A stretch of DNA of 64,000 nt from assembly GCA_004369085.1 (NCBI GenBank), contig ML210147.1:620001-684000 (forward strand), read 5' to 3'. This DNA comes from Coprinopsis marcescibilis (lineage: Eukaryota > Basidiomycota > Agaricomycetes > Agaricales > Psathyrellaceae). Below, in pieces: positions 26,229 through 38,368 of the stretch. Under the pieces are notes generated by a model. The model did not search any database. It worked only from the letters and a program-made list of their open reading frames with translations, and was not told the origin of the DNA. Position numbers and translations under genes: made by a program. Each line of letters opens with the position of its first letter. The first letter of the stretch is position 1.

Positions 26229-27653
26229 TTAGCGCAGCTGAGCTCCTCCCAAACGACCAGTGAGTGCGCTGATAGCATTCGCATCCCAGATAACCAGATT
26301 CCCGTCGACACCAGAAGTACTGACTCTAGAAACTTCGCCGTTAGCTGCATCATAAGGCCTAACACTGGTGATGGTGTTCTGATGAACGGTGTTAGGCTTA
26401 GTATCTGCTACATTGCCGCTCGACTGTCCACGACTATCAGCGTTCTGGAAAGTGGCAAACGCGTTCGACTTGAGACGTCCGGGCCCTCCAAATCCTGAAG
26501 ATGCAGCCTTTGAAGAAGATGCGTCGTCCAAAGTTCCGGATTCTTGCCATCCTTGGTCGGATCCTGAGAACACGAGAGGGCGGCAATCGTGGCCAGCAGC
26601 AACAACAGAGTACTCGGATGTCCACGCCAAAGACACGAGTGGGAGTGAAGGGAGACGAACAGTGTAGATAGACGGGCCTCCTGGATAGACGATGCTTATG
26701 GTACTATCATGGCCTAGCGCTTCATGATTAGGGAGGTACAACAAGACCCAGAAAATTACTTACTTGCGAACGCCAACACATCTCCTGAAGGCGAAAATCC
26801 GACCGCATGGACCCATCCTCCCGAAGGGCTGTTGTATTCTCCACAAACGGTGTTGAACGGGAGCTTCGAACCCCAAACAGTCGGCGAAGGTCTGCGGAAT
26901 GATTAATACCAATGAGATAGGGGCTGGGGACTGAACTTGCCGTTCATCCACTTCTTTGATATAAGCTGAAAAGACGCGGGCCTTACGATCGGCACTTCCA
27001 GCAGCCAAAAGAACGTTGTTGGGGTGCCAGTCGATGGAGAGAACTGTTGCGCGAATCGGTTTCTTGAGCTGCTTCGCAACCCACCAATTGTTCTCTGCGT
27101 CGAACGAGCAGATTGCGATCGCCCTGTAACCTGTGAGATGAATTGACAATTAGAAAGGGGCACTGGGCGCACCTTGCACCACTGGCTACTGCAAACTTGT
27201 CCTCTTTGGGGCTCCATCGGACGTATGTTGCAGCACGGTTGATGCGAAGCAGTACCAAGGTTGGCTTCCATACAAGCTTCCCGGTTTCCGGATCCTGCTT
27301 CTGCTCCCAGACATAGGCGTTTCTGTCTTGAGATGCGGTGACGATCCTGTTGGAGTTGGGAGCCCAGTCGATCGAGGTGATGAGTTTGTCGTGCTGCGAG
27401 TGTCCACCTTCAATCGATGAGCATCAACACTCGGGTATGAGGACATACTTCAGCAAGAGTTTCTGTCGTTGCCCATTCGGACCCCCGTCGTTCCAGGATC
27501 TGGGCGTCGTTATTGTTGAAGCTGACAGCAACCTCTGTATTCCAATCAGCAAAAACTTTGGTTCGATATCGGAGAGTACGAACGGCTGCGGTCTGCGTTG
27601 AACGCATGGCATGTAATGGGATTTTGAGAGAGAGCGTAAACTTCTGGGGCCAT
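26229..27653 (-). CDS. ARC40: Arp2/3 complex subunit 1 (ARPC1, WD40)
   Basis: WD40 subunit of the actin-nucleating Arp2/3 complex, active at cortical actin patches. The start ATG at 27653 gives [18 protein letters not shown], the family's typical N-terminus; a 49-nt intron then restores [17 protein letters not shown]. Further exons give [79 protein letters not shown] and a long last exon ending [13 protein letters not shown]. The last repeat carries a Ser/Gly-rich insertion, as in other fungal ARPC1 proteins. About six introns. Confidence 0.93.
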
Positions 27654-27868
27654 GTTTGTAGACTAGTGCGCAGAGGACTAACAGTCTACAACTGCAGTAA
27701 TTGAGAGACGGTATATGATATTGTGATGGTAAGAAATAAGATGCTTTAATCGTATGTCCAAATATCATTCTGAATCCAAAGTCCGTCCGCGTCACCATTT
27801 CATCATCGCTACCACCATCTACTATTCTACGACTATGTTACTCTGGACGCACAAATGAAGAGGATTGT

Positions 27869-29160
27869 CTATGCAGAACTAGTGGGACTGTTCGTATCTT
27901 CCGATGTACTTCTCAACTCGTTCGCATCTTTTCCTTCGCCGATTTCTTCTGTCTTCTTCGACTGCTTGGCCCACCGCAAGCCACAGGCATTGCACAAGGT
28001 CTTTGGCCCTTGAGGTCCCTTCGAAGCGGTTCATGGTCAGCGTAATCTGTTTGAGGGCATTTAGGGTTTACAAACCTTTCTCCACTCGGGAGAATCAGTC
28101 TTGCCACATTTGACGCAGACATACTGCTCAGCTCCGTGACTCTTCTTGATCTTCAATCATCACTACTTAGCGCTTTCTTCGTGAAAGTTGGGACATGGAG
28201 TACCTTCTTCTTCTTTGTACCGTCTTCTACTTCTTCTTCTGGAACTACGGCATTCGTGTTGCTCGGGAACGCGGCGCTCAGTCTATGGTGGTCGTTCTGT
28301 GAACCTTTTATTTCCTGGTCCAGGGTTGCGGACCTTGACGCTAGTAGCGAAGAGGAGCTATAAATGGAGCTCGATGCATCCCCGGAAGCATACGAGGCTG
28401 TCACACATGAATGAATGTATGATCTGAAACGTCTATGTACACTCACCAGCTATTTCAGACGCAACTTGGGGTGGTAGTTGCTTCCGCAATTCAGTAATAC
28501 GTTGGAGCAGAATGATATTTGCCTGCTTTTCGTCAGCAATGGCACTTGTGCTGTTTCATCGGTGATTGCTGCTGAATATCTGTCAATGGAGAGAAAGATG
28601 CCCAAAGACTAACTGCGTGGCATTCTTATAGTAATGGTGCTTGGCGGTTAGGAGGACCACGGCACCTTGTGGGTCTTCAGGGTGGTTGAGATGATAGGTC
28701 CTGAATTCATGCAAAACCTCATTGACCGGAGGATAAGCATTCGGAGCCTGGTTGGGACGGATGCGCGCGTAGGAGGCACCCGGCACGTCTCTATCGGTGC
28801 GAAGGCATTCTTCAATGTCAAATCGAAGTTGCTCCACATCCTCCGCTGAGTGAAAATTCAACCTTTCAACGAAATCCGAGTACCGGAGACGGAAATATAC
28901 TAACGATTGATGAAATCTGTCAGTTCGCAGTCAAGGAAGTCGCTGTCCCTCCATCCAAGCACTTCGTGAGTTGAGCCACCGCACTGGCAATACAGTACCT
29001 TGGTAGATCGGGAAATGACAAAAACGATCGATTCGACTAGCTCCATTGCCATTAAGTCTGCCCATCTCCGACGTTTGGTAAAGTCGTAGGCTCCGGCCCC
29101 TTTTTGAGCCCCAGCATCCGATGGCTGTTGACTAGTAGTCGCTCCCAAAGTGCCAGGCAT
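27869..29160 (-). CDS. wc-2: White Collar-2-type PAS/GATA photoregulator
   Basis: Partner of the blue-light receptor WC-1; the complex activates light-induced genes. The protein begins [12 protein letters not shown] and has the PAS entry [20 protein letters not shown], then [17 protein letters not shown]. Splicing to an acceptor near 28850 restores [16 protein letters not shown], then PAS strands ([31 protein letters not shown]). A Ser-rich linker follows. The C-terminal GATA zinc finger is [16 protein letters not shown] joined by a 58-nt intron to [18 protein letters not shown], giving CX2CX18CX2C with the fungal WC-type spacing. Stop at 27869. Middle exon ends are approximate. Confidence 0.9.
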
Positions 29161-29328
29161 GGTGAGGGGTAGGCGCAATGAAGTGGAACGACAAGAAGGA
29201 TATGAAGCTTTGGTTATTCTTAGCTCATTTGTTTACAGAGCCCCTGAGATCGTTACACTCTGCGATTGGTGACGATCGGGTAGACTAAACTGGATATAAT
29301 TCATCTTATACAGCAGAAAAGGCATCCG

Positions 29329-30831
29329 TCAGATGCAGGTATAGCCACCGTCGATTCTGATTTCTGTTCCGGTCATGAATCTGGAGGCATCGCTCGCCAT
29401 GAAAACAATGGCGCCCTGTTCAGAACTTATGGGTCGCCTTCAATATACCCAGTAAGGAGTAGACCTACCCTTAGGTCCTCGGGGTTCCCCATCTAGGAGC
29501 GATCGGTCAGAACGGTTGGCCTTGCATGTCTTGATTAAATGCTTACTCTTCCCATGGGCGTCAACTTTTCCCATGTTTCCTGTATCTCGGCTGCTGAGTT
29601 TCCGTGGTGTAACGGTTGGGTTGTAAACTATACCTTCAATTCGGGGTTGCCTTCCAATATAGTGCGAGTCAGTTTGGTCAGCATGTATCCGGGGCTTCAG
29701 TCAAAGATGTCAATTCAAATCGTTCCTTCCGGAAGCGCAGAATCAGCCTACCTGAGGCAGTTGACGCGAATGCCGTGCTTGGCCCATTCAACCGCAAGGC
29801 TCGCCGCCATATGCTTTACGGCTTTAAAGTATGATGTGAACACTTTGCAGAGGTCCATCAGAAGAGCCACCCACCCGCTTTCGAGGCGTTGTACGGTGTT
29901 TGAGGCTAACGAAGAGCTTGGAGGTTACAACGCAGTGTGCGCCTAGAAATTCATAGCCTAAGGTACCAACCTGGGGTATGTTGACAATCTGTTCACCGTG
30001 AAATGGAACACGGATGAGACAATGTTTGTCGAGTATACCAGATAGGATTACTGACATTGGCACTCATGCTTCCAATGAGAATTATAGATCCAGCGCCATT
30101 TGGGATCATAAAACGGGCTCCTTCACGGGCAGTCAGAAACACTCCCTGGACGTTGACGTCGTACAAGAGCTTGGCACTGTCCGCCGGATAGCTACCAACG
30201 ATAAGTGAACTTGGGGTGACGGTTCTCCGAACGAAGATGGTACCCACTCCAAGGCAGAGTAATTCTCCACGATACCTGATAAACCCCCGAGTCAGCTCAC
30301 CCCACCAGATTAACATCTGCTATTGCACAGCTTACCAGCAGAGGCGACGACTACATCGACACTTCCAAATGTCTCGACGGTCTTAGCAAAGGCCACTTTC
30401 ACGGAAGCCTCGTCAGTAACATTGCATTCAAGAGCCAGGATGTTAAGCGTCTCTTTTAATCCGGAAAGATCTATGAAAAATATTTAGATCTGCATGAGAT
30501 TAGCATGGGTGAGCCAGATGCCTCGCTTTAGCTCTGCGATCGCGTCCTTGAGATCAGCATCCTTTAGATCCACAAGCACAAGGGAAGTACAGCCCCTATG
30601 AGTGTTGGTACATAAATCTGCTTTCATTAAGGTCTCTTGGCCACGCACGCATCCAGAAATGCTCGACAAAATTCCAGTCCAAGTCCTCTCGCAGCGCCAG
30701 TGACGACGCAAACCTTTGATTAGCTGTCAGAGAAGTGGGGGTTGGGGGGTGCTTTTCAGCCGGGAAATCTGCACCTTATCCCGGAGAGAGAAACTTGACA
30801 GTGTAGGAGTTAACAAACTTGACGGTGTCAT
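29329..30831 (-). CDS. Short-chain dehydrogenase/reductase, sorbose-reductase-like
   Basis: NAD(P)-dependent classical SDR, probably acting on a sugar, polyol or related ketone (resembles fungal sorbose reductase/arabinitol dehydrogenase proteins). It starts MTPSSLLTPTLSSFSLRDK; splicing gives the cofactor turn VVTGAARGLGLEF, then VLVDLKDADL, a middle exon with LYDVNVQGVFLTAREGARFM, catalytic Ser in SIILIGSMSANV, and Tyr/Lys in TPYNASKAAVKHMAASLAVE. The C-terminus is FMTGTEIRIDGGYTCI. At least nine introns. Two exons are tiny: 29971-29988 (18 nt, IVNIPQ) and 29875-29905 (31 nt, containing YNASK). With these exons the catalytic core is complete, so the gene is probably functional despite its fragmented look. 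Confidence 0.82.
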
Positions 30832-31218
30832 GGTGGTAGAAGTGCCATGTCCAGTCTAAGTGGCGCGCGAAATCAAGACATCGTACATGTTGTCTCCACC
30901 CAGGGATTACGATACATTTTCCAACCAAAATATACAGAGCCATGCAATCGAGCATGGTCACTCGTAAACGAATTCCAGATAAATATAATGCAATGTATCG
31001 AATGCCGAAATGTAGGAGTAGTACTAATAAAAGCCAATACGTATTGAAACAGCTGCGGGTAAAAGACACGGAAGACAGTGGTAGGAGAAGGGTATCTACA
31101 GTAAGAATAGCCAGATAGGTAGAATAAAGTTACAAAATGAATGGATCTGGATGATATCCAGCAAAATAAAAGCCAATACAACACACCAAGGTTGAAAAGA
31201 ACGTAGAATAAAAGGACA
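30832..31218. other. Intergenic region, no gene seen
   Basis: 387 bases between the SDR start and the kinesin stop, both on the minus strand. AT-rich; should hold the SDR promoter and the kinesin 3' untranslated region. No other feature seen. Confidence 0.45.
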
Positions 31219-34200
31219 TTACAGGCAGGCAAACTTCGATTTTCGTCTCTGCAGTTCTTCCATCCGGGAGTCAAGTTGCTGTCGAGCGCGCTCTTTTGCC
31301 TTTCTCTCCTCATCCAACCGTTGCTCCAGAGATTGCTTCTCTTCAACAACAGATCGACGAACGCTGACCACTTCCCGTTGAGCGTCTACAAGTTCATTTC
31401 GCATTTGCTCGATCTTGGTGTTGAGAGTGTCCCGCTCACGGGCCAATTCTGTCGCCTGCATTCTTGCCTTGCGCACTAAAAACAGTGAGTTCCCGCGCCT
31501 CGAAAATGTAGAATGGAATACTTACAGTTCTTTTCTGCATCTCCCAAGGATCCTTCCAGCTTCGAGACAAGGTCCATGTGAGTTTGCAGATCCGTTTCGC
31601 AATGCATCAATTGTTTGTTAAGCGTCTTTATCATTGCGTCCTGCTCGTCGATGTGTTTCGCCTGTTCCTCCAACTTGGCCGTAACCTTGACGTCCGGTGG
31701 TCCTGGAAGTGACGCGTACCCCACCGACGTCGACGGAGATTCAGGCTGAGAATCGCGGTTCGAAGTTATGGAAGAGTGGAATGCGGAAGAGCCTTGAGAG
31801 GAAGTGCTCATGTGGGAATCCCCGTTCACTTGACCACGGGGTGCCGGCGGAGGGGGACCGATTGGCGGCGGCGTTGGCGGAGGTAGCTTCATAGAAGGCA
31901 AAGGACCACGAGGGAATCCCATGGCGCGGTCTTGGGACCGAATGTTGGGAGGTGACGCACTGCGAGACATTTGGGCCTGGAGCTCTTTGACCAACGCATC
32001 TGACCGGTTCTTTTCCAGTTGCAAAGCGTCCTTCTCGTCCTTAACCTTCTGGAGACCCTCCTGCAATTCAGCAAGAATAGAACGATGCCGTTCCAACTCT
32101 CCGACAAGCGATTCCCGTTTCGACGCCTCTTGGATGAGACGTGTCTGCTCTCCACGAGTTTTAGAAAGTTCGCCCCGCAGTCTTGAAACCTCAGCCTCGA
32201 GGTCGTCACGCTCGTTGCTGACGTTTGTCAATTGCTCTTGCATCGTAGAGATCATGTCGTCTTTCGTCCCGAGTTCTCGCTCGTGTGCTTCGTTAGCCTG
32301 CTTGCTGAGCGTTACAAATTCTTGTGCCGCGAGTTTTTGGGTTTCCAGTTCACTGGAAATGCCGTCCCGCTCTTCTTGGTACACCCGCAAGTCTTCGCTG
32401 CGCACGGCCTCTAACGACACCAATTGGGCTTTGGTTTCTTGCAAGGACTGCACAATAAGATCGCGTTCAGCATTGAACTCCCTCCGGTCGTCACTACGGG
32501 CCACCTCTAGCGCTTTGAGTTCTTTAACATGTCGGTTTGCTTGCTCCTGAATTGACCTGCGATATTCGGCTTCAACAGTCTGGATGGCTTGGTCGTGTTC
32601 TTCCTGGACTGTCTGCATCCGCAAACGAAGGCCCTCTAAGTCCTTCAGATGTTGGGTTTTGAGCTCTTCAAGCTCCTGTGCGTGCTCTTGGCGGAAGGTA
32701 GCGGCATCGGCCTCGAGTTTGAATGTGACCTCCTGAACTTGGCTTTCGTGCTTCGCCTGTAAAGACGCAATCTCTTCTTCGTGGACCTTCTCTACCTCCT
32801 TGAGTATCACTGCCTGCTGTTCTCGAACATTTTGCAAAGTTTCTTCAAGTGTCTGCTTCGATTGAGCGAGGTCTGCGTTCGCTTGCTGATGTTCGGTCAA
32901 CTTGGCCACCAGTCCTTCCGCTTCGTCCCTCCATTCCACCTTGAGCTTGGAAACGACGGTTTCCTGCTCTAAACGGAGCCTATCCAATTGAAGGCGGTAG
33001 TCATCGTCTTTCACGACTAACTCCCGAGCGTGGCCGGCCTTTAGCGTTTCAGTCTCTTCTGCGAACGAAAGTTCCTTTCTAGAGATGGCTGCCGCATGCT
33101 GCTGTTGGAGTTCATTCATGGCGATGTCTCGAGAGGATTCCGAAGCAGTGAGGGAGCCCTCGCGGGCGATTTCGGTCATCTTGAGGGCGGCTGCTTGCTC
33201 CTCTCGGAGACGTTCGATTGTAGCAGCGTGTTCGGCATTGATTTGTTTGATGGAGTCTGCCTGGTCGCCACGAAGCTTCGTGAGAGCATTGTAGTATTCC
33301 TCCTCGGTGGTCTGCTGCGTGCTGGAAGCCTCTTCTTCCCTCTGGCGAATTTGCAGAATGTGTTCGGCTTGGAGTTTGGCCAAAGTCCTGTCTTGTTCGT
33401 CCCTTGCCTGCTTCAATGCAGTCTTCGCTTCCTCCATTTGGCGGTCGAGTACTTGCTCGTGTTCAGCTTTCAATGCTCCGAAAGCAGCTTCATGATCTTC
33501 ACGAGCTTTCTGGAGTGCTGAAGTGGAAGCTTCAAGCTCAGCACGAATATGGCTGATGGCGACTTGATGTTCCTCGGTAACACGACCAATCCGTCCCTCC
33601 CAATCAGCATCTTTGGCATTCAGAACCGCGTTAAGGGCAGCTTGGTGTTCAGCGTTGATTGTGACGATATTCAAGGCATGCTCTTCTTTTATCTGGGTAG
33701 TCAGTGCTTCTACTTCGTCAGCTTTGGCCTTCAGGGCGGTTTCGTGCAACATTCGCAGTTCTTCCATGTCCGCAGCATGGGTTGCCTTCGCCTCCTCCAA
33801 AGCCTTGACGAGCTCTGTTTCTTTGGTCTGAACCTGCTCTAGAAGCAGAATGTCTTCCTCATGTTTGCTCCGGGCCGCCTCTAATTCCTTTGACATATTG
33901 ATTGTCTAGAGGCCACAATCAGTGCCTGCCGGGGAACAGGTCAAACTCTGAGATAGACTTACTTGATCGCGCGAGAGGGTAGTCAATTCCTCCAACTGCC
34001 TCCTCGTCTGCGAGAGCTCGGAATTGAGCTCGTCAACAATCTCCCGATGCTGAGATTCCTTTTGGGCCATAGATCTGAATAAAATGAGTCCATGTATAGA
34101 ATCGACATAGGCGATAACTTACAGCATAAGGTCATTCAATCTGTCAAGGGTATCGTCTTCGGGTTGTACTGGGGAACCTCCAGAATAACTGGAGTGGCCG

Positions 34201-37200
34201 TTCACATTCTCTACCCCTTTTCGGATATGGTCGAATTGGTCGATTGTTCTTGGAGAAAGGGCATTGAGTAGAGCAGTTGACGTTCCATTCATATGCGGCT
34301 CGGATGTCCCGTTTAGATGCGTTGCTCTCAACGATTCCTCCAGGGAGGTGATTTCCGATTCCCTGTCCTTAAGTACTTCCTGCAGCCGCATGATCTCCTT
34401 CTCCAGACTTGCCACAGAGCGCTCATTGGTTGCCGGTGACAGACTTGGCATCGACACGGAGAGATTGGGTCTGAAGATTAAAGAGTTCGACGGGGAATGA
34501 GAGCTACTCGTCCCGTGACTTGAGAATGAGGTTTTGCGCGAGTGCGCCGAGGAGAGCTCCTGCGACAGCGATTGCGATTGTGAAAGCGACCTATTCATAT
34601 CGTTAGTCGGATGTTAGGGGGAGGGTTAGTTTGAATTACCTCGCGTGGAGCGACTCCGTCGAGGCCGCCTGTCGGAAAAAAGGGCGTCTGACAGAGGTGT
34701 TGATATTGGGCTCGCTAAATTCCCGAGTCCTCCCTCCGTTCAGTCTCCTTCTTGACGGCGTAGGCGGCTGTAGGTCGGCTGCAAGAGAGTCAACTGTGCC
34801 AACATCCGATTCGTTGGAGTTTCCCAACTTCAACTCTTCGATCTGCGCAGCCAAATCGGATATCTCCTTCAAAGCATCCCGGTACTTGACAGTAATAGAG
34901 GAGAGGTCCGCAAGCGTCGCTGTGTGTGTCTGTCGGAGAGCCAAAAGTTGTGCTTCGATAGGTTGTTTTGTGGCAGAACCTGGCATGGGCGAAACTGAAC
35001 GTATCTCTGAAACAGGAGATGGAGGGTTGGTGTCCGCAGGTGTCGAATTGACGGTAGAGAGGTCGACTTCAAGGCTTTTCCTAGCAGAAACGACCTCGTC
35101 AACAACGTCTCCTAAACGTGCCCTGGCTTCTCCGGCCTCAGTCTTCTTCCGCTCCCACTCCAGCATCCTTTCTTCCAACTCTTTCACTTTGCGTTCTCTT
35201 TCTTCCAGATCGGTCCTCCAGTCTTCGCCGTCTTTGGTAAACGCATCAAGCCGCGACCGCAAGGTCTCCACCTCCACGCTTCGACGATCTGCATCTTGTT
35301 CCAGCGTCTCGACAGTTTTCTGGAGACCAAGAATAGACTCGTCGGACTTGGCGAGTCGTACTTCGAGATCAGCGATATATTTGCTCGAGTATAGCTCAGC
35401 ATCCTTGTATTTAGCCAATTCCCGCTTCAAATCATGCAACGATTCGCTTGACGTCAAGGATGTTTCATCATAAGACTTGATTTTCTCCTCAAGATCGCGG
35501 ATGTAAGCCTAGCAGGGGAGCGGTGTTAATAACTGTGCGCAAATAGATGATGGTGTAAGTACCTCCGTGGAAGCTTCCCGCTCGGAGAGTTTCGCCACGC
35601 GATTACGAAGTTCTTCGACGTAGAGCTCCGTTGCTGAATGGCGTTCGGTGATCATAGCAAGCTCGTCGTCCTTCTCTTCGACCAGTTCGTTGGTATGGCG
35701 CAGGGCCGCTCTGTTCAGACTCAACTCCGCTTCCATGGCTGATATCGTCTTTTCATACTCTTCGATGACTGGTCCGACGATTTCTTCATATTTCGCAGTT
35801 CCACCGACATTACCACCGCTGTTTGTCCTCTGCCTCTCCCCGAGTTCCCTTCGTAGCCGAGTAAGTTCCTCGGTCCGATCAACGAATTTACTACGAAGAT
35901 CCTCGTAATTGTTCTGCAGTTCAGACATTTGAGCGACCACCTTCTTGCTTGCACCCTCCGCGACCTCTGGTTGGGAGCTAGAGATTGCAGCTCCTCCCCC
36001 TTCCTTCAATCCCTTCACTTCTTTGCGCAGGCGAACTACGGTGTTCTGGAGCCATTCAACGTCCTCCCAGCCTTCCTCCTTTTCGTTGACCACGGCTCGA
36101 TTTTTTATGTTACGAGCGCGGTTTGCGTACTTGAGGGTGTTCAAGGTTTCACCGGCATTCCATTCAGCAGGGCTAACACAGGCGATCATGAGTGTGTGCG
36201 CATTTCCGCCAAGGGAATCTTGAAGCAGGCGAGTAAGTTTGGAATCTCGATATGGAACGTATGTGGCCGTATTTGACTTTGCGCGAGCGGGATCCCCTAG
36301 GGCAGATATAACATTTCCAAGGGCGAGAAGGCCGCTATTGATCGAAATGCCTTCCTTGATGCGCTCCCCTTGCGCTGCTGTTCTTTTGAGCTACAGAAGC
36401 AAACACGTCAGCGGCGTTGTACGGAGAAAGGTAATTGTAGACAACGAACTCGTTCAGAGCCAGCCAAGTCAACAAAATGGAATTTGGAGGTAACAGTAAC
36501 CCAATCCCCGGCTTCGTCATCAGCGCCAGCCCTGTCACCAGAGTGACCCAGAGCACTAGCAGGGCGAAGTCCACCTCGATTCATTGCCGAAGCGAAGCTC
36601 GGTGTAGAAGGGCGACCAAGAGGAGGAGATGCAACTCTGTTTGCACCCCCTGGACTTGCGTACATAGAGCCGGGGCGTGCCAGCCTTGACGGGGACCGTC
36701 CATTAGGGGGGAGAGGAGAATGAGAGCGTGGCCCAGGAGTTGACCCAGAATACTTTTTCTGCGTCAAAGTAAGAGAGAAAATTGCATGCGAGCGGGAAGA
36801 CTGAGCGTTCATGTCAGTTTCGTTGGTGCGTCGGATGGAGGTGCCTTTGCGCAGAAGACTGGTAACTATGAGCAAACGTTTCGCAATGGGATAGAAGACA
36901 GAGAACTCACCTCATAACTTCAGTCGCATTGCGCACGTTAACCTCCCGCAAGCCATCCCAAATAATGTGACCATGCTTGTCTTCGCGGATTTGCACGTCG
37001 CGCCTTCCGCCCAGGTCATCAATGCTAAGTAGGTCGATTAAGTCTTCGTTATATATCTCTATGAAAGAGGCCTTGATATTATATGTCCATGTACCCGACT
37101 TTTCTTCCTTGAGTTGGTTGGCACGCGAGAAGATGTTGGACACGGCTCTGGGGACGATACCCATGTTGTTAGAGGGGTCGGAGGGGTCTGCATCCAAGTC

Positions 37201-37640
37201 CACTCCGGTCATGGTAAAAGTCTTCCCACTACTCGTCTGGCCATAGGCGAGAATCGTGCAGTTGAATCCCTCCGTAAATCGGGTGATAAGAGGTTTGGCG
37301 GTCGTTTCAAACATTTCATACTGGGTCGTGGGGGGGCCATGCACCTGGTCAAAGGTGAACGACTGCTTCTTGGCTGATGCTGCTGCTGCTGCTGCAGGGC
37401 CTCCAGCACTTGCGAGGGCAGAGGACGGGCCTTCTACTGACACGGAGGTGTTGCTGGTGGCTTGAATGACGGAGCGTTGGAAACGGGCAGGAATGGACGT
37501 TGAGTCCTGGGAGGTGGGGGGGCGGATACGGAGTGCTGTAAAGCAATGGTGAGCTCATTGTAGACGGCGTAAGCTCGTCGTTGACACTAACCAACTTGTA
37601 CCGAGGTCGCCGCTGCGGACGACGAGCTCGAGGGGGCCAT
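31219..37640 (-). CDS. Kinesin-4-like motor protein with long coiled coil
   Basis: Microtubule motor with an N-terminal head, roughly 1,950 residues in about ten exons. Exon 1 (ATG at 37640, [16 protein letters not shown]) joins to [10 protein letters not shown]. Motor motifs: P-loop [28 protein letters not shown], switch [13 protein letters not shown], switch [10 protein letters not shown], and the kinesin-4-like [18 protein letters not shown] and [16 protein letters not shown] roughly 85-residue Ser/Pro/Gly-rich insertion (36470-36770) sits in loop 10 between SRSHAIF and the switch II strand. The rest is mostly coiled coil, including a single 2.4-kb exon (31476-33896), near whose C-terminal end is a proline run ([20 protein letters not shown]). 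Likely roles are spindle or cortical microtubule control; family assignment is by motif recall. Confidence 0.9.
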
Positions 37641-38368
37641 GGCGGCTCTTCACAACAACTGCTTTCACTGTCACTAGTACAGAATTGCCCACAAATCACT
37701 TTCGGCAGACGCCGATCATAATTCTCACACCATTCCTCTTCCTACCTAAACCCTTTCTCATGCTCAACGAGCTTGGACGATTTATCTTTCCCGCAACAGC
37801 ACTTCTGATGTTTCTTAGAAGCTCAAACGCTGGCTGAAAGTTTACAGCTTAGACTTCTGTCTTGCGAGGATCTTGGAATTATGCCAGGTTTCTTCCGGTT
37901 CCAACAACGAACAGGAGTCGGAAAGCACTCCGTCTTAAACTGACCAAGCTCACATAAAGTTGGAAGAAGCTCGCGGAACCACATGGGCAGGACAACAAAC
38001 TAACGACAAGCTGCTGTACCCTGCTGTACCTGGCGGCCCGCCTTGGTAACCTTGGACAATATCACGTTCACGCGACAACCATCAGAACTGGTGGAAAACG
38101 CATGGGGAAGCTGGTCGGCATCAGAACTGGAACCTGTACACAAGTACGTTGCTGCTTCCAGGTCGTGGTGTTCGCAAGGTTTGCTTGTTGCAGGCTGCGA
38201 AGTACGTGCGTGGGTCAGCTTGCGACCGGACGACCCACCTTGCTCACGATCTCGCTGACCTTTGCCGATTATGGATTCGGTAAAAGCAAATCATCATATC
38301 TAGGTGGTAACAAGGATCAAGGGTGAAGCGAGTGGATATTGAAGGGTTCTACGTAGCCCGATAAGCCT
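37641..38368. other. Intergenic region, no gene seen
   Basis: 728 bases between the kinesin start and the arginase stop, both minus strand. Presumed kinesin promoter and arginase 3' end. Contains a perfect 10-bp tandem duplication, CTGCTGTACC twice (38011-38030). Open frames at 38043-38258 and 38102-38326 (+) look random. Confidence 0.45.
38011..38030. repeat. 10-bp perfect tandem duplication
   Basis: CTGCTGTACC occurs twice without spacing, about 370 bp upstream of the kinesin ATG. Seen directly; possibly a chance duplication. Confidence 0.7.

Noticed and set aside
29605..29615. tRNA A-box-like sequence TGGTGTAACGG
   Set aside because: It lies antisense to an SDR intron/exon boundary; no B-box (GGTTCGANTCC) or acceptor-stem complement follows at tRNA distance.
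29329..30831. SDR gene as a pseudogene
   Set aside because: Apparent stops all fall in introns with proper GT-AG ends; the spliced protein has a complete cofactor and catalytic core.
31921..32550. Plus-strand open frame of 209 codons inside the kinesin
   Set aside because: Antisense shadow of the coiled-coil exon; no independent start signal or domain.
34631..35473. Plus-strand open frame of 280 codons inside the kinesin
   Set aside because: Antisense shadow of the Glu/Lys/Leu-rich coiled coil; Ser/Arg-rich composition is typical of such mirrors.
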